Positions 21,625-33,101 are shown, counted from the stretch's first letter. The stretch is 64,000 bases of DNA from Clostridium sp. D53t1_180928_C8 (GCF_015667795.1 NZ_JADPEL010000003.1:19851-83850), one strand, 5' to 3'. The notes: generated by a model from the sequence alone, not told the origin. Translations and numbers: made by a program.

Positions 21625-22374
21625 TTAAAAAAATTTTAAATATATATCTAATAATTGAGGCCCATAAAGACAAGCTATTATTCCACCAATTGCTAAATAA
21701 GGCCCAAAGGCAATTTCTTCTTTTTTATCCTTAAGTTTTAAAATTAAGATTAATGATGATACAATTCCCCCTAAAATTATTGCTATAAATAGTGTTATAA
21801 AAATCCCTTTAATCCCCAAAAACAATCCACAAATCATTGCAATATCAATATCACCTTCACCCATTCCCTTAGTCAATATAACTATAAGATAAATAACACC
21901 AAATCCTATAAATGCACCAACTATATAATTCCATGGTATAGATTTACTTTCTATCCATGTTAATATACTAAATAAAATTCCCGAAGCAACACCTAAAACG
22001 ACAGTTGAATTATAAACATACTTAGTTTCTAAATCAATAAAGGCTATTACAAGTAATAGCGAAGTAAATATACAAAATTTAAATAAATCTAAAGTAAATC
22101 CAAATCTTAAATAAATTAATACATATATACATGAATTTAAGATTTCAACTATTGGATACTTTATAGATATCTTTTCTTTACAATTTCTACATTTACCCTT
22201 TAAAAATATATAACTTAAAACCGGTACCAAATCTTTAGGCCTTAAATTATAACCACAAGTTGTGCAATGTGATGGTGGAAAGGATATTGATTCCTCTCTA
22301 GCTATTCGATATATACAAACATTTAAAAAACTTCCTATAATTAATCCTAATAATATTATTAAAACAATCTCCAT
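21625..22374 (-). CDS. pilD: Prepilin peptidase / N-methyltransferase PilD
   Basis: 249 residues. Bifunctional membrane aspartyl protease that cleaves and N-methylates the FTLIE prepilins encoded downstream. N-terminal methylase/zinc part with two CxxC pairs (CTTCGYNL, CRNCKEK). Catalytic Asp residues in FIDLETKYV and the GxGD-type motif KGMGEGDIDI. About six to eight membrane helices. It is the first gene of the cluster, separated from pilB by about 140 bp. Confidence 0.94.
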   Translation of the reverse strand: MEIVLIILLGLIIGSFLNVCIYRIAREESISFPPSHCTTCGYNLRPKDLVPVLSYIFLKGKCRNCKEKISIKYPIVEILNSCIYVLIYLRFGFTLDLFKFCIFTSLLLVIAFIDLETKYVYNSTVVLGVASGILFSILTWIESKSIPWNYIVGAFIGFGVIYLIVILTKGMGEGDIDIAMICGLFLGIKGIFITLFIAIILGGIVSSLILILKLKDKKEEIAFGPYLAIGGIIACLYGPQLLDIYLKFF

Positions 22375-22560
22375 TATTACTCCTTCAAATAGTACTTATT
22401 AATTAATATTTAGCTTGAATATTATACCACTTGTTATATTGTTTTTCTATATTTCATTAAGTGTTTTTGTTATTTTTTTCTAATTACTATTTATCCTTTA
22501 GTTATTTTATCGTTATTTGAAACTTTATAAGATATTTTTATATCTTATAAATATTAATTC

Positions 22561-22598
22561 AAAAAAATAACATAATAGCTAAAAGCTATTATGTTATT
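22561..22598 (-). terminator. groEL terminator
   Basis: Perfect 15-bp stem (AATAACATAATAGCT and its complement) with a 3-nt loop, followed on the minus strand by seven T, 26 bp past the groEL stop. The remaining gap up to pilD's start region holds nothing else I can identify. Confidence 0.92.
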
Positions 22599-22623
22599 AA
22601 AGTTAAATTTTTTTATATTTGTT

Positions 22624-24258
<1,635 letters not shown>

Positions 24259-24269
24259 TTACCTCCCAA

Positions 24270-24554
24270 CTATTCTACTATTGCTAATATATCATCTTGT
24301 TTTAATATTATATATTCTTCGCCATCAACTTTTACGTCTGTTCCTGCATATTTAGAATATAACACCTTATTTCCAACTTCTACATCCATAGGAACTCTCT
24401 TTCCTTCAACCATTGCGCCTGGTCCTATTGCAACTACCTTAGCTTCTTGAGGTTGTTCCTTTGCACTTCCCGTTAAAAGTATTCCACTCTTTGTAGTTGT
24501 TTCAGCTTCTAATTTTTGTATTACTACTCTATCACCTAATGGTTTTATATTCAT
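24270..24554 (-). CDS. groES: Co-chaperonin GroES
   Basis: 94 residues. Typical MNIKPLGDRVVIQKLE start, mobile loop about 17-32 (ETTTKSGILLTGSAKE), the GNKVLYSKYAGT block and the ILKQDDILAIVE ending. First gene of the groESL operon. Confidence 0.99.
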   Translation of the reverse strand: MNIKPLGDRVVIQKLEAETTTKSGILLTGSAKEQPQEAKVVAIGPGAMVEGKRVPMDVEVGNKVLYSKYAGTDVKVDGEEYIILKQDDILAIVE

Positions 24555-24580
24555 AAATAAACCCTCCTATATTTTCATTA

Positions 24581-24607
24581 TTAGCACTCTATCAGATAGA
24601 GTGCTAA
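24581..24607 (-). promoter_or_regulatory. CIRCE operator (HrcA binding site) of groESL
   Basis: Perfect TTAGCACTC - 9 bp - GAGTGCTAA, between promoter and groES start. Confidence 0.98.
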
Positions 24608-24620
24608 CACCTTTATACTT

Positions 24621-24649
24621 ATAATATAATTTTAACTGTAATCTTTCAA
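24621..24649 (-). promoter_or_regulatory. groESL promoter
   Basis: TTGAAA (24644-24649) and TATTAT (24621-24626) with 17-bp spacing on the minus strand, just upstream of CIRCE. Confidence 0.75.
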
Positions 24650-24787
24650 CAATTACTTTCTATATTATTACCCTACTAGGTTGAAATATTACTAATTATA
24701 GTAATTTATTTTTAATTTACTTTGTTTTCCATTAATTTTCTAGTATTTTTAAATCCTTTGTGTAAAATTCTTTTTTTCTGTACCTTA

Positions 24788-24831
24788 AAAGCTATGAATT
24801 TATTGCTTTATTCATAAACTCATAGCTTTCA
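24788..24831. repeat. Inverted repeat between hydrogenase gene and groESL
   Basis: AAAGCTATGA / TCATAGCTTT with additional internal pairing. Only a short T run follows on the minus strand, so it is a probable weak terminator for the hydrogenase gene. The remaining 24608-24917 gap holds the groESL promoter and no gene. Confidence 0.6.
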
Positions 24832-24917
24832 ATTTTAAAATACAAATATTTTATTTATATATTTCAAGTGTACATTTGTAACTTGTAAAATAATTATTTA
24901 CTTTCTTCTTAAATAAT

Positions 24918-26405
24918 TTATCTTTCTAAATTAATATCTTCAAACTCTTTTAGAGTTATATTCTTAAGAACCGCCTTAATAGTTGTTCCATTATTAATTT
25001 TAGTAAATGCTACTTTAGCTCTAAGTGGAGGGACTATTGTTCCTGCGCCATTAATACATCCACCTTCACACATCATACCTTCAATGAAGTTTCCAGGTAA
25101 TTTACCTAACTTTGCAAGCATCATTGTCTTCTTACAATCTAGACCAGATACCTGAACTGGCTTAAAGTCTACTTTTACTCCACTATCTGTGACATAATTC
25201 TTAATAGCTGCAGTTAATCCCCCTGCTGCTCCAAAATTTCTTCCAAATACAGAAGCATCATTAACATTTTCTTCTTCACACTCAAAAGGATTAATATCAA
25301 ATGCTTCAAATAAAGCAAGCAACTCTTCAAATGTTAATACATAATCAACAGCATCTGCTATTCCAACTCTAACAGCTTCACCCTTCTTAGCTGTACAAGG
25401 GCCTATAAATACAACCTTTGCATCAGGATCATTTTTCTTTATAAATCTTGCTGCTGCCACCATTGGAGATACCGTTCCTGAAATTCTATCCTTCTCACTT
25501 GGATTGGTTTTTTCTATAAAACTCAAGAAGCCTGGACAACAGGAGTTAGTCATATATTTATCTCCTTTTTCCATTCTCTCAACAAATTCGTTCGCTTCAT
25601 GAACTGTAACTGCATCTGCCCCTAATGCTGCCTCAACCATATCTTTAAATCCAAGAGATTTTATTGCATTTCTAACTTTACCATAATTCATAGTTGGCCC
25701 AAATTGACCTGTTATTGCTGGTGCAACTACGGCATACATTTTTCTATTTCTACCTAATCTCTTAGCAACTGGTACTATTAAACTTTTATCAGAAATAGCT
25801 CCAAATGGACATGATCTCATACATGATCCACAGTTAACACAAATTTCTTCCTTTATCATAGCTCTTCTGTCATGAGGATTTATATCTAAAGCACCTGTTG
25901 GGCATGCTCTCTTACAAGGCCTCATAACCTCTGATATAGCATCGTAAGGACATGCTTTTTTACATCCTCCACACTCCTTACATAATTCTTGATTTATATA
26001 TGCTCTTCCATTCACAATTGTTATAGCACCAAAATTACATGCTTCTTTACATCTATGTGCAAGACAATTTCTACATGAATCTGTAACGTTAAACTTATTT
26101 ATAGGACATCTATCACAAGCTGCTTCTATAACATAAATAATTTGCTCATCTGGTCTTATATCTATTAGCGACTCTTCTGCATTATCACCATTTGCTAAAT
26201 ATCCAGCAGCAAGCTTTGCTCTTTCTAAAACTATAGCTCTTTCTTTGTAAACACAACATCTATATTGAGCTACATCTCCTTTAATAACTTCATAAGGAAC
26301 CTTTTCAATACTTTCCAAATTAATATCATCATTCTTAGCAAGCCTTGCAACTTCCGTTAATACTTCATGCTTTAATTTCTTTAACTGAGTTTCAAACTTA
26401 AACAT
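24918..26405 (-). CDS. [FeFe] hydrogenase, soluble multi-[4Fe-4S] type (group B-like)
   Basis: 495 residues from ATG 26405, chosen because GGGAG lies 7 bp upstream; an ATG 30 bp further up lacks a good site. The N-terminal half carries many ferredoxin-like cysteines (CDRCPINKF, CRNCLAHRCKEAC, CKECGGCKKAC, CKRACPTGAL, CVNCGSCMRSC). The C-terminal H-cluster domain has L1 TNSCCPGF, L2 FIGPCTAKKGEA and L3 EGMMCEGGCINGAG. L1 TNSCCPGF and Gly instead of Met in L2 differ from the bidirectional group A enzymes and fit group B. It probably evolves or takes up hydrogen with ferredoxin, but activity of this group is little studied. Monocistronic. Confidence 0.85.
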   Translation of the reverse strand: MFKFETQLKKLKHEVLTEVARLAKNDDINLESIEKVPYEVIKGDVAQYRCCVYKERAIVLERAKLAAGYLANGDNAEESLIDIRPDEQIIYVIEAACDRCPINKFNVTDSCRNCLAHRCKEACNFGAITIVNGRAYINQELCKECGGCKKACPYDAISEVMRPCKRACPTGALDINPHDRRAMIKEEICVNCGSCMRSCPFGAISDKSLIVPVAKRLGRNRKMYAVVAPAITGQFGPTMNYGKVRNAIKSLGFKDMVEAALGADAVTVHEANEFVERMEKGDKYMTNSCCPGFLSFIEKTNPSEKDRISGTVSPMVAAARFIKKNDPDAKVVFIGPCTAKKGEAVRVGIADAVDYVLTFEELLALFEAFDINPFECEEENVNDASVFGRNFGAAGGLTAAIKNYVTDSGVKVDFKPVQVSGLDCKKTMMLAKLGKLPGNFIEGMMCEGGCINGAGTIVPPLRAKVAFTKINNGTTIKAVLKNITLKEFEDINLER

Positions 26406-26592
26406 ATCACCACTCCCATCCATTCTGTATACCACTTCTAATTATACAATATTTTGCCATTTTTGACCTTCATTTCATAATATTCTGACAATTTTATTTC
26501 TCAAATTTATTTTGCATTATAGTACATATTTTTTGTAGTTTTTTAACTGTTTAACTCATAATAAATATAATAATGATAAATTAATACAAATA

Positions 26593-26627
26593 AAAAAAGC
26601 CTTACGAAATAAATTCATAAGACTAAT
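26593..26627 (-). terminator. Terminator of the M28 peptidase gene
   Basis: Minus-strand hairpin with arms near AGTCTTATGAA and TTCGTAAGGCTT (G-U pairs included), followed by seven T. Confidence 0.75.
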
Positions 26628-26638
26628 TTTATAACTCT

Positions 26639-27706
26639 CTAATAAATCTTACTATCATTCTTTATTATAAAGTCTACTAAAGCATCTTTAATACTCTCTA
26701 TTAACTCAAAATCAACAATAGACATATTATCCTCTTCACTATGAACAACTCCTACTATTCCATCTTGCCCAATTACTAAAGATGCATCATTATCTTTTCT
26801 AAATGACATATGATCACTACTACCTACAATTCTTCCTTCTTTATTACTAGCATATGGAACCATTTCATAATAAACTTTATCTTCATCTAATACTTCAATA
26901 AAATCATCATATAGTTCTTGACATAATGGGTTAGTATTTTTTACAGCTAATCCCTCATCTCCTTTTATACCTACACAATCTATATTTATATTATACCAAT
27001 CTTCATAATCATCCCTGAAATCATTTACAAATTTTAAACTTCCTATTAACCCTAACTCTTCTGCATTAAAAGCTGCAAAAATTATATCATGTTCTGGTTT
27101 TTTATTCTTATAATATTTGGCTAAATCCTTAGCAGACTCTAATAATACTGAAATTCCTGAAGCGTTATCAATAGCCCCTTCAATTTTTGTTACTTTTATT
27201 TGTGAATTATCATTATTATTAGATGCCTCTTCAAGCTTTTGTCTTATAGTAACATGATCAAAATGAGCAGAAATTACAACTGCTTTAGAGCTATCTTTAC
27301 CTTTTATAAGTCCAATAATATTATTTACTTCATTATCATTTTCCTCATTTGGATTAAATATAGATCTCATTTCTTTATTTAAAGTAATTTGATGATAAAA
27401 ACTACCATTATTAAATGCTTCTAACCCAACTTTTTCAAAGTAACTTTTTATAAATTCTGCTGATTTAGTATTTTCATCAGTCCCAACAACTCTAGATAAA
27501 TATTCATCTGATGTTAGTTCCTTCATTATACTTTCAATATCTAAATTCTTAGGATCTTCATATACTTTATTAGTTATTTGATCACTATTTGAAACTATAT
27601 CTTTACTATATACATTCTTCTCTATTCCATTAGCACAACCAGTGAAAAGTAAACTTAAAACTAACGTACTAGCTATAATAGATTTTAATTTATTTTTTAT
27701 ATTCAT
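26639..27706 (-). CDS. M28-family metallopeptidase lipoprotein
   Basis: 355 residues. Lipoprotein signal (IIASTLVLSLLFTGC, lipobox LFTGC), so it is anchored outside the cell. Zn-binding M28 residues are visible: His/Asp in VISAHFDHV, Asp in GAIDNASGISVLLE, Glu-Glu in FAAFNAEELGLIGS, and the final His in VVHSEEDNMS. This fits an aminopeptidase (Y/S type). Monocistronic, with a long palindrome about 60 bp ahead of the start. Confidence 0.88.
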   Translation of the reverse strand: MNIKNKLKSIIASTLVLSLLFTGCANGIEKNVYSKDIVSNSDQITNKVYEDPKNLDIESIMKELTSDEYLSRVVGTDENTKSAEFIKSYFEKVGLEAFNNGSFYHQITLNKEMRSIFNPNEENDNEVNNIIGLIKGKDSSKAVVISAHFDHVTIRQKLEEASNNNDNSQIKVTKIEGAIDNASGISVLLESAKDLAKYYKNKKPEHDIIFAAFNAEELGLIGSLKFVNDFRDDYEDWYNINIDCVGIKGDEGLAVKNTNPLCQELYDDFIEVLDEDKVYYEMVPYASNKEGRIVGSSDHMSFRKDNDASLVIGQDGIVGVVHSEEDNMSIVDFELIESIKDALVDFIIKNDSKIY

Positions 27707-27766
27707 AATAACCTCTCCTAATATATTAAATTCTAGCCATTTCTTTTTATATTAACCATTTCGCCC

Positions 27767-27800
27767 TATATATATTCTAAATATATTTAGAATATATATA
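27767..27800. repeat. Perfect 34-bp AT palindrome upstream of the peptidase gene
   Basis: Bases 27767-27800 are fully self-complementary (centre TCTAAATATATTTAGA). It lies between the ogg terminator and the peptidase start. Candidate operator, or a cruciform-prone site. Confidence 0.8.
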
Positions 27801-27846
27801 AAAAAATAATATCAATAATAAATTAATACAATCTATTATTGATATT
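27800..27846 (-). terminator. ogg terminator
   Basis: AATATCAATAATA / TATTATTGATATT stem followed by a T7 run on the minus strand, 33 bp after the ogg stop. Confidence 0.85.
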
Positions 27847-27878
27847 ACTACATATAAATTAAAAACTAACTAATTTAG

Positions 27879-28802
27879 TTATTCTACTTTAATATTGTTT
27901 TCCCTTGCATAATAGAATAGATATTGTTGTGCAAGTCCTGCTAGCTCACCAAACTTTTCTCTTCCAAATACTCTTATTTTATTTAATGATACATCCGGTG
28001 CTAAATAGAAATGTATCATTGCTCTCTTTATCCAAACATCTACTGGGAATGCTGAATGTTTACTCATTGAGAATAACATTATACAATCAGCTACCTTAGC
28101 CCCAACCCCCATAAAGTTTTGTAATGCTTTATGACATTCATCAACAGGTAATGATTTTATATATTCTAAATCAAATTGCTCTAGTTCCTCTGTTAATTCT
28201 CCATCATTTTTAGCATCAAGTGCTGCATTTACTTTTTCAATAGTATCTATTATATACTTACTTCTAAAAGATGCTCCTGTTTCTTTTACTTCTTCTAAAG
28301 ATGCTTCCTTTAATTGCTCTGGAGTTGGAAATGCATAATAAATATTATCTTTATATTCTATCCTATCTCCCCATCTTTCAGATATCTTTTTAATAGTTTT
28401 CATTATTGAAGGAATACTATTTCTTGCTGATATTATAAAGCTTATTAACATTTCAAAAGGATCTTGATTTAATATTCTTATACCATATCCAAATTCAACA
28501 CTTTTCTTTAAAAGCTCATCCTTTGATAACTCTTCTTTTACCTCTTCATAATTAACATCTAAATCAAAGTAATTTTTCCATATTTCATTAAAATCATTCA
28601 TGTCAGTATTTAGTATAGTTACTGTACTTCCTTCTTGAATAACCTCTATTACTCTTCTATATGCTACTATTATGTAATTAATGTCACTTATTTTTTCCCA
28701 TCTAAAACATTGTCCACACTCTAGTATCTGTTTTATATTAAAATCTTTAACATTCTCTAATACTATTGAGTTCTCTTTTTCTATTATATTTGTATAATTC
28801 AT
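27879..28802 (-). CDS. ogg: 8-oxoguanine DNA glycosylase/AP lyase
   Basis: 307 residues. Removes 8-oxoguanine from DNA. N-terminal OGG_N domain (IKQILECGQCFRWEK), then the helix-hairpin-helix GPD-type domain: QNFMGVGAKVADCIMLF contains the catalytic Lys, and SAFPVDVWIKRAM the conserved Asp. The bacterial family member from C. acetobutylicum is characterised and this protein has the same layout. Its upstream AGGTGG site supports the start. Confidence 0.93.
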   Translation of the reverse strand: MNYTNIIEKENSIVLENVKDFNIKQILECGQCFRWEKISDINYIIVAYRRVIEVIQEGSTVTILNTDMNDFNEIWKNYFDLDVNYEEVKEELSKDELLKKSVEFGYGIRILNQDPFEMLISFIISARNSIPSIMKTIKKISERWGDRIEYKDNIYYAFPTPEQLKEASLEEVKETGASFRSKYIIDTIEKVNAALDAKNDGELTEELEQFDLEYIKSLPVDECHKALQNFMGVGAKVADCIMLFSMSKHSAFPVDVWIKRAMIHFYLAPDVSLNKIRVFGREKFGELAGLAQQYLFYYARENNIKVE

Positions 28803-28968
28803 ATTTCCACCTCATTATTTATGGTATCTTTTTTAATTTATCATTTATACTTTATTCTTTCTAAGTTTATAATTTTATATTCCAGAGAAAAATATTATTA
28901 ATTAATAATTTATATTATCTATGCTATATTAATTATCATTACTTTTCAATAGAAAATCCTATAATTAG

Positions 28969-29012
28969 CTTAAGCCATTATAGTTATACTTACTTATCTA
29001 TAATGGCTTAAG
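28969..29012. repeat. Inverted repeat after the C_GCAxxG_C_C gene
   Basis: 15-bp arms CTTAAGCCATTATAG / CTATAATGGCTTAAG around a 14-nt loop. T tracts are weak, so it is a likely terminator of unusual form. Confidence 0.6.
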
Positions 29013-29026
29013 TTATTATATAAATT

Positions 29027-29449
29027 TTATCTATTAATTGAATACATCTTCTTATAATCTTCTACTATTTCCTCTAAAACTTCAGCTGATACTCTCATCA
29101 TTTTCGAGCATCTAGTTTCAAATTCAAAATATTTATCTTTCAACGGAATGCAATCTAATGTTCCCATTCTTCTATTAAACTCACTTAAAAATCTTCCTGT
29201 CATTTCTCTTACGTGAGGACTATTATGACCTCTCTCATTAGTAAACATTATACCTAATGCAGCTATTGCTCCAGTTGCAGCCCCACAAGTACTCCCTATT
29301 GCCATACCACCACCAAATGATGACATAGTCATTAAGGTTTGTTTAGAAATATTCAAATCATATTCTTCATTCACTGCTACAAGTATACATTCAGCACAAT
29401 TTAAATCATATTTCTTATCGTAATATTTCATTGTTGTTTCTAATAACAT
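29027..29449 (-). CDS. C_GCAxxG_C_C family redox protein
   Basis: 140 residues. Shows the family pattern: C in NCAECILVAV, the glycine-rich SFGGGMAIGSTCGAATGAIAALG and a late Cys pair (LDCIPL, TRCSKMM). The family is usually annotated as a putative redox protein with unknown substrate. It follows the PH-domain gene by 36 bp, probably in one transcript. Confidence 0.8.
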   Translation of the reverse strand: MLLETTMKYYDKKYDLNCAECILVAVNEEYDLNISKQTLMTMSSFGGGMAIGSTCGAATGAIAALGIMFTNERGHNSPHVREMTGRFLSEFNRRMGTLDCIPLKDKYFEFETRCSKMMRVSAEVLEEIVEDYKKMYSINR

Positions 29450-29485
29450 TTAGTTAATCTCTCTTTCTATATAAAACCTAATTTG

Positions 29486-29866
29486 CTATAAAGTTACATT
29501 CTCATTTATAACACTAAATACTTTTTTAAGTAATTGATCCATATTCTTTCCTCTTAAGAATTGCATTTCTATTTCTATTCCACCAGTTAGAAATAATTTA
29601 ATTTCTGAGTCAATATCAAAATGACCTGCTGTTTCTATTGAATAAGTTACTATCTTATTATAAGGAATTGCATAATACTCTGTCTTCTTGCCTGTAATTC
29701 CTTGTTTATCACATATAAGCACCTTTTTATCTGTAAATAACGCTGCATCTCTAACAGTTTTTACAGCAAATAAAGGTCTTTCATTATTACCTACAAATTG
29801 CATTAATGATGTTGGAATTTCAATTTCTCCATAAAAATTAAATTCTCTTTTCTTACTATCTTCCAT
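29486..29866 (-). CDS. PH-like domain protein (bPH_1 family)
   Basis: 126 residues, no membrane helix or signal. The strand pattern and the block RDAALFTDKKVLICDKQGI...YAIPYNKIVTYSIETAGHFDIDSEIKL match the bacterial Pleckstrin-homology family bPH_1. Function unknown; cytoplasmic. Confidence 0.8.
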   Translation of the reverse strand: MEDSKKREFNFYGEIEIPTSLMQFVGNNERPLFAVKTVRDAALFTDKKVLICDKQGITGKKTEYYAIPYNKIVTYSIETAGHFDIDSEIKLFLTGGIEIEMQFLRGKNMDQLLKKVFSVINENVTL

Positions 29867-29927
29867 ACTATAGCTCCTCCAATCATATATAACTATAATA
29901 AAATCTTATTTAAATTATATCATGAAA

Positions 29928-29963
29928 CAATAAAAGGTAACTACCCGTCGATAGTTACCTTTT
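29928..29963 (-). terminator. Terminator of the butyrate operon (after hbd)
   Basis: AAAAGGTAACTA / TAGTTACCTTTT stem with loop TCGACGGG on the minus strand, 140 bp past hbd. Confidence 0.85.
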
Positions 29964-30105
29964 AAAGTTAAATTAAAGCGTATTCTTAATTTTATTCTTT
30001 TTAAATATATAAATCTATGATTTTTTTATAACAGCATATTTACATAAATATCTCTATCCCTTTAGAAATATTTAAAATTCATTTTATTAATTTTTAATAT
30101 TAATC

Positions 30106-30954
30106 TTAAGCATTATAGTTGTAGAATCCTCTACCTGACTTTCTACCTAACCATCCAGCTCTAACATATTTTCTTAAAGTGCTACTAGCTCTGTATTTAG
30201 TATCTCCTGTTTCATTGTATAAAACATCCATTATAGCTAAACAAACATCTAATCCAATTAAGTCACCTAAAGCTAAAGGTCCCATTGGATGATTTGCACC
30301 AAATTTCATAGCTGTATCTATATCTTCAACTGATGCAATTCCTTCTTGTAAAATAAATGAAGCTTCATTAATCATTGGAATAAGGATTCTGTTAACTACA
30401 AATCCTGGAGCTTCTGCAACTTCAACTGGTTCTTTTGCAATTGCTAAAGATAATTCTTTAACCGCATCAAAAGTTTCTTGAGAAGTAGCCATACCTCTAA
30501 TAATTTCAACTAACTTCATAACTGGAGCTGGGTTAAAGAAATGCATTCCTATAACCTTATCTGGTCTGTTAGTGGCTGAAGCAACTTCAGTAATTGATAG
30601 AGAAGAAGTATTTGAAGCTAAAATAGTTTCTGGCTTACAAATTCTATCTAACTCTGCAAATATTTCTTTCTTAATTTTCATATTTTCAATTGCTGCTTCA
30701 ACAACTAAGTCACAGTCTTCAGCTAAATTCATATCAGTAGTTCCTGAGATTCTAGAAAGAATATCTTCCTTAGTTTCTTCAGTAATTTTTCCCTTAGCTA
30801 CTAATTTAGATAAATTCTTATTGATTCCAGCAATTCCTCTTTCAACAAATTCATCTTTTATATCTCTGACTATAACTTCATAACCTTTTTGAGCAAAAGC
30901 TTGCACTATTCCTGCACCCATAGTCCCTGCGCCTAAAACAAAAATCTTTTCCAT
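30106..30954 (-). CDS. hbd: 3-hydroxybutyryl-CoA dehydrogenase
   Basis: 282 residues. Reduces acetoacetyl-CoA to 3-hydroxybutyryl-CoA. Rossmann motif [16 protein letters not shown]; catalytic His in [16 protein letters not shown] with Glu in the same block; C-terminal domain [16 protein letters not shown]. Last gene of crt-bcd-etfBA-hbd. The 301-bp gap to etfA (30955-31255) is AT-rich and contains nothing I recognise. Confidence 0.97.
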   Translation of the reverse strand: MEKIFVLGAGTMGAGIVQAFAQKGYEVIVRDIKDEFVERGIAGINKNLSKLVAKGKITEETKEDILSRISGTTDMNLAEDCDLVVEAAIENMKIKKEIFAELDRICKPETILASNTSSLSITEVASATNRPDKVIGMHFFNPAPVMKLVEIIRGMATSQETFDAVKELSLAIAKEPVEVAEAPGFVVNRILIPMINEASFILQEGIASVEDIDTAMKFGANHPMGPLALGDLIGLDVCLAIMDVLYNETGDTKYRASSTLRKYVRAGWLGRKSGRGFYNYNA

Positions 30955-31255
30955 AATAAACTCTCCCCTTTATTTAGTGAAAACTAAGACTATTAGATAA
31001 TAGTAACAATATTAATTTTCACTTTTTTAATTCTCAAAATTTATACACATACTTAAAAACTTAATAACATTTTATCCACAATTTTATTTATAAATATAAA
31101 ATCCTAGGTTATTTTAATTTATAACTACTTATAAAATACAATGGCCATTTATATTTCATAAGTTAAAATGAATATTGTTAAATTACCCTGAACCTCTTTA
31201 AATGTATATTAATTAAATATTTCTTACTATTACTACTCTAAAAAATATTAAATGT

Positions 31256-32284
31256 TTATAATTTACAAGTTAAAACTTCTTCAACATCTGCACTTTCTTT
31301 CAATTTACTTATCATTTCTGGAATTACCTTATTTAAATCTCCAACTATTGCATAATCAGCTACCTTCATAATTGGAGCTGTTTCATCTTTATTAATAGCA
31401 ATTATCATATCTGATTCTTGCATACCTGCAACGTGTTGAATTGCTCCTGAAATACCGCAAGCAACATATATTGTTGGTCTTACAGTCTTACCAGTTTGCC
31501 CAACTTGATAACCTCTTTCTATCCATCCCTTATCTACAGCACCTCTAGATGCTCCAACTACTCCGCCTAAAGCATTAGCTAATTCTTGTAGCATACCGAA
31601 ATTTTCCTTACTTCCAACTCCTCTACCACCAGCAACTATAACTTTAGCCTCACCGATATCAACGATATCTTTATTTGCTTTAACTACTTCTAATACAGTT
31701 GTTCTAATGTCTGATGCTTCTAAATCAACATTAACATTTTCTATATTAAAGTTTTCTTTCTTTTCAGTAATCTTTGAGAATACCCCTGGTCTTACTGTAG
31801 CCATTTGTGGTCTATGATTTGGACAAGCGATTGTTGCCATTAAGTTACCACCAAATGCTGGTCTTGTAGCAAGTAAATCACCATTAGTTACATCTACTTC
31901 TAAAGATGTACAGTCTGCAGTTAATCCTGTTGAAAGTCTTGCTGCAACTCTTGGCCCTAAATCTCTCCCTACAAAAGTAGCCCCAATAAATAATATTCCT
32001 GGTTTTCTTTCATTTGCTAAATCACAAATAACCTTTGTATAACCATCCGTAGTATAATTTTCTAATTCTTCATGTTCAGCTACTAATACTTCATCAGCTC
32101 CATGCTCGCCTAAAATATCTGCTAAACAAGCTATATTATTTCCTAATAATACTGCAGTAAGATTAACTCCTAACTCATCTGCTAATCTTCTTCCTTCTCC
32201 TAAAATTTCTAAAGAAACTTTTTGTAATTCACCATTTCTTTGTTCAGCGAATACCCAAACGCCATTATATTCTGATATATTCAT
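31256..32284 (-). CDS. etfA: Electron transfer flavoprotein alpha subunit
   Basis: 342 residues. Carries the conserved C-terminal FAD-binding block (GQTGKTVRPTIYVACGISGAIQH...NKDETAPIMKVADYAIVGDL). With EtfB and Bcd it forms the complex that couples crotonyl-CoA reduction to ferredoxin reduction by electron bifurcation in clostridia. 22 bp after etfB. Confidence 0.97.
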   Translation of the reverse strand: MNISEYNGVWVFAEQRNGELQKVSLEILGEGRRLADELGVNLTAVLLGNNIACLADILGEHGADEVLVAEHEELENYTTDGYTKVICDLANERKPGILFIGATFVGRDLGPRVAARLSTGLTADCTSLEVDVTNGDLLATRPAFGGNLMATIACPNHRPQMATVRPGVFSKITEKKENFNIENVNVDLEASDIRTTVLEVVKANKDIVDIGEAKVIVAGGRGVGSKENFGMLQELANALGGVVGASRGAVDKGWIERGYQVGQTGKTVRPTIYVACGISGAIQHVAGMQESDMIIAINKDETAPIMKVADYAIVGDLNKVIPEMISKLKESADVEEVLTCKL

Positions 32285-32306
32285 CTCAAAATTCCCTCCT
32301 ATTATC

Positions 32307-33086
32307 TTAGATGTAGTGCTTCTCTTTTAATTTTCCTAATACATATGCTACTGCTTCTGGAGCTGATTCTTTAACAATTTCTCCTGCACCCTTAGCTTCT
32401 TTAGTCATAGATTTCTTAACCTTTGTTGGAGAACCTTTTAATCCTAATTCTTCAACTGGTACATCAAGATCTGCTGCAGTCATAACTTTAACTTCTTTTT
32501 CTGCAGTATCGAAGATATATTGAACATTCATATATCTTGGGTGATTTAATTCTTCAATAGCAGTTAAAAGTACTGGAGTTTGAACTTTAATTAATTCATA
32601 TCCATCTTCTAATGCTCTATTAACTACTAAACCATCTTCAGTAACTTCTACACCTTGTACATAAGTTACTTGTGGTACATTTAAATGTTCAGCTATTTCT
32701 GGACCAACTTGTGCAGTATCCCCATCAATAGCTTGTCTTCCGCCAAAAATTATATCGTATTCTAAATTTTTAATTGCTGATGCAATTGTTTTTGAAGTAG
32801 CTAATGTATCAGCTCCTCCAAATGATCTATCTGTTAAAAGGATAGCTTCATCAGCTCCCATACATAATGCTTCTCTTAATGCATTTTTAGCTTGTGGAGG
32901 TCCCATGCTGATTACAGTCACGTGTGCCCCATAATTATCTTTTAATTGTAATGCTGCTTCTAAAGCATGCTTATCTTCTGGATTTATAATTGAAGGAACA
33001 CCATCTCTTATAAGAGTTCCTGTTTTTGGATCTATTTTTACAGCTGTTGTATCTGGTACTTGTTTTAAACAAACTACTATCTTCAT
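32307..33086 (-). CDS. etfB: Electron transfer flavoprotein beta subunit
   Basis: 259 residues. KIVVCLKQVPDT start, ETF-beta signature region VNRALEDGYELIKVQTPVLLT, and IIFGGRQAIDGDTAQVGPEIA. It carries the bifurcating FAD in Bcd-Etf complexes. 15 bp after bcd. Confidence 0.97.
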   Translation of the reverse strand: MKIVVCLKQVPDTTAVKIDPKTGTLIRDGVPSIINPEDKHALEAALQLKDNYGAHVTVISMGPPQAKNALREALCMGADEAILLTDRSFGGADTLATSKTIASAIKNLEYDIIFGGRQAIDGDTAQVGPEIAEHLNVPQVTYVQGVEVTEDGLVVNRALEDGYELIKVQTPVLLTAIEELNHPRYMNVQYIFDTAEKEVKVMTAADLDVPVEELGLKGSPTKVKKSMTKEAKGAGEIVKESAPEAVAYVLGKLKEKHYI

Positions 33087-33101
33087 TATTAAAGCCCCCT
33101 C

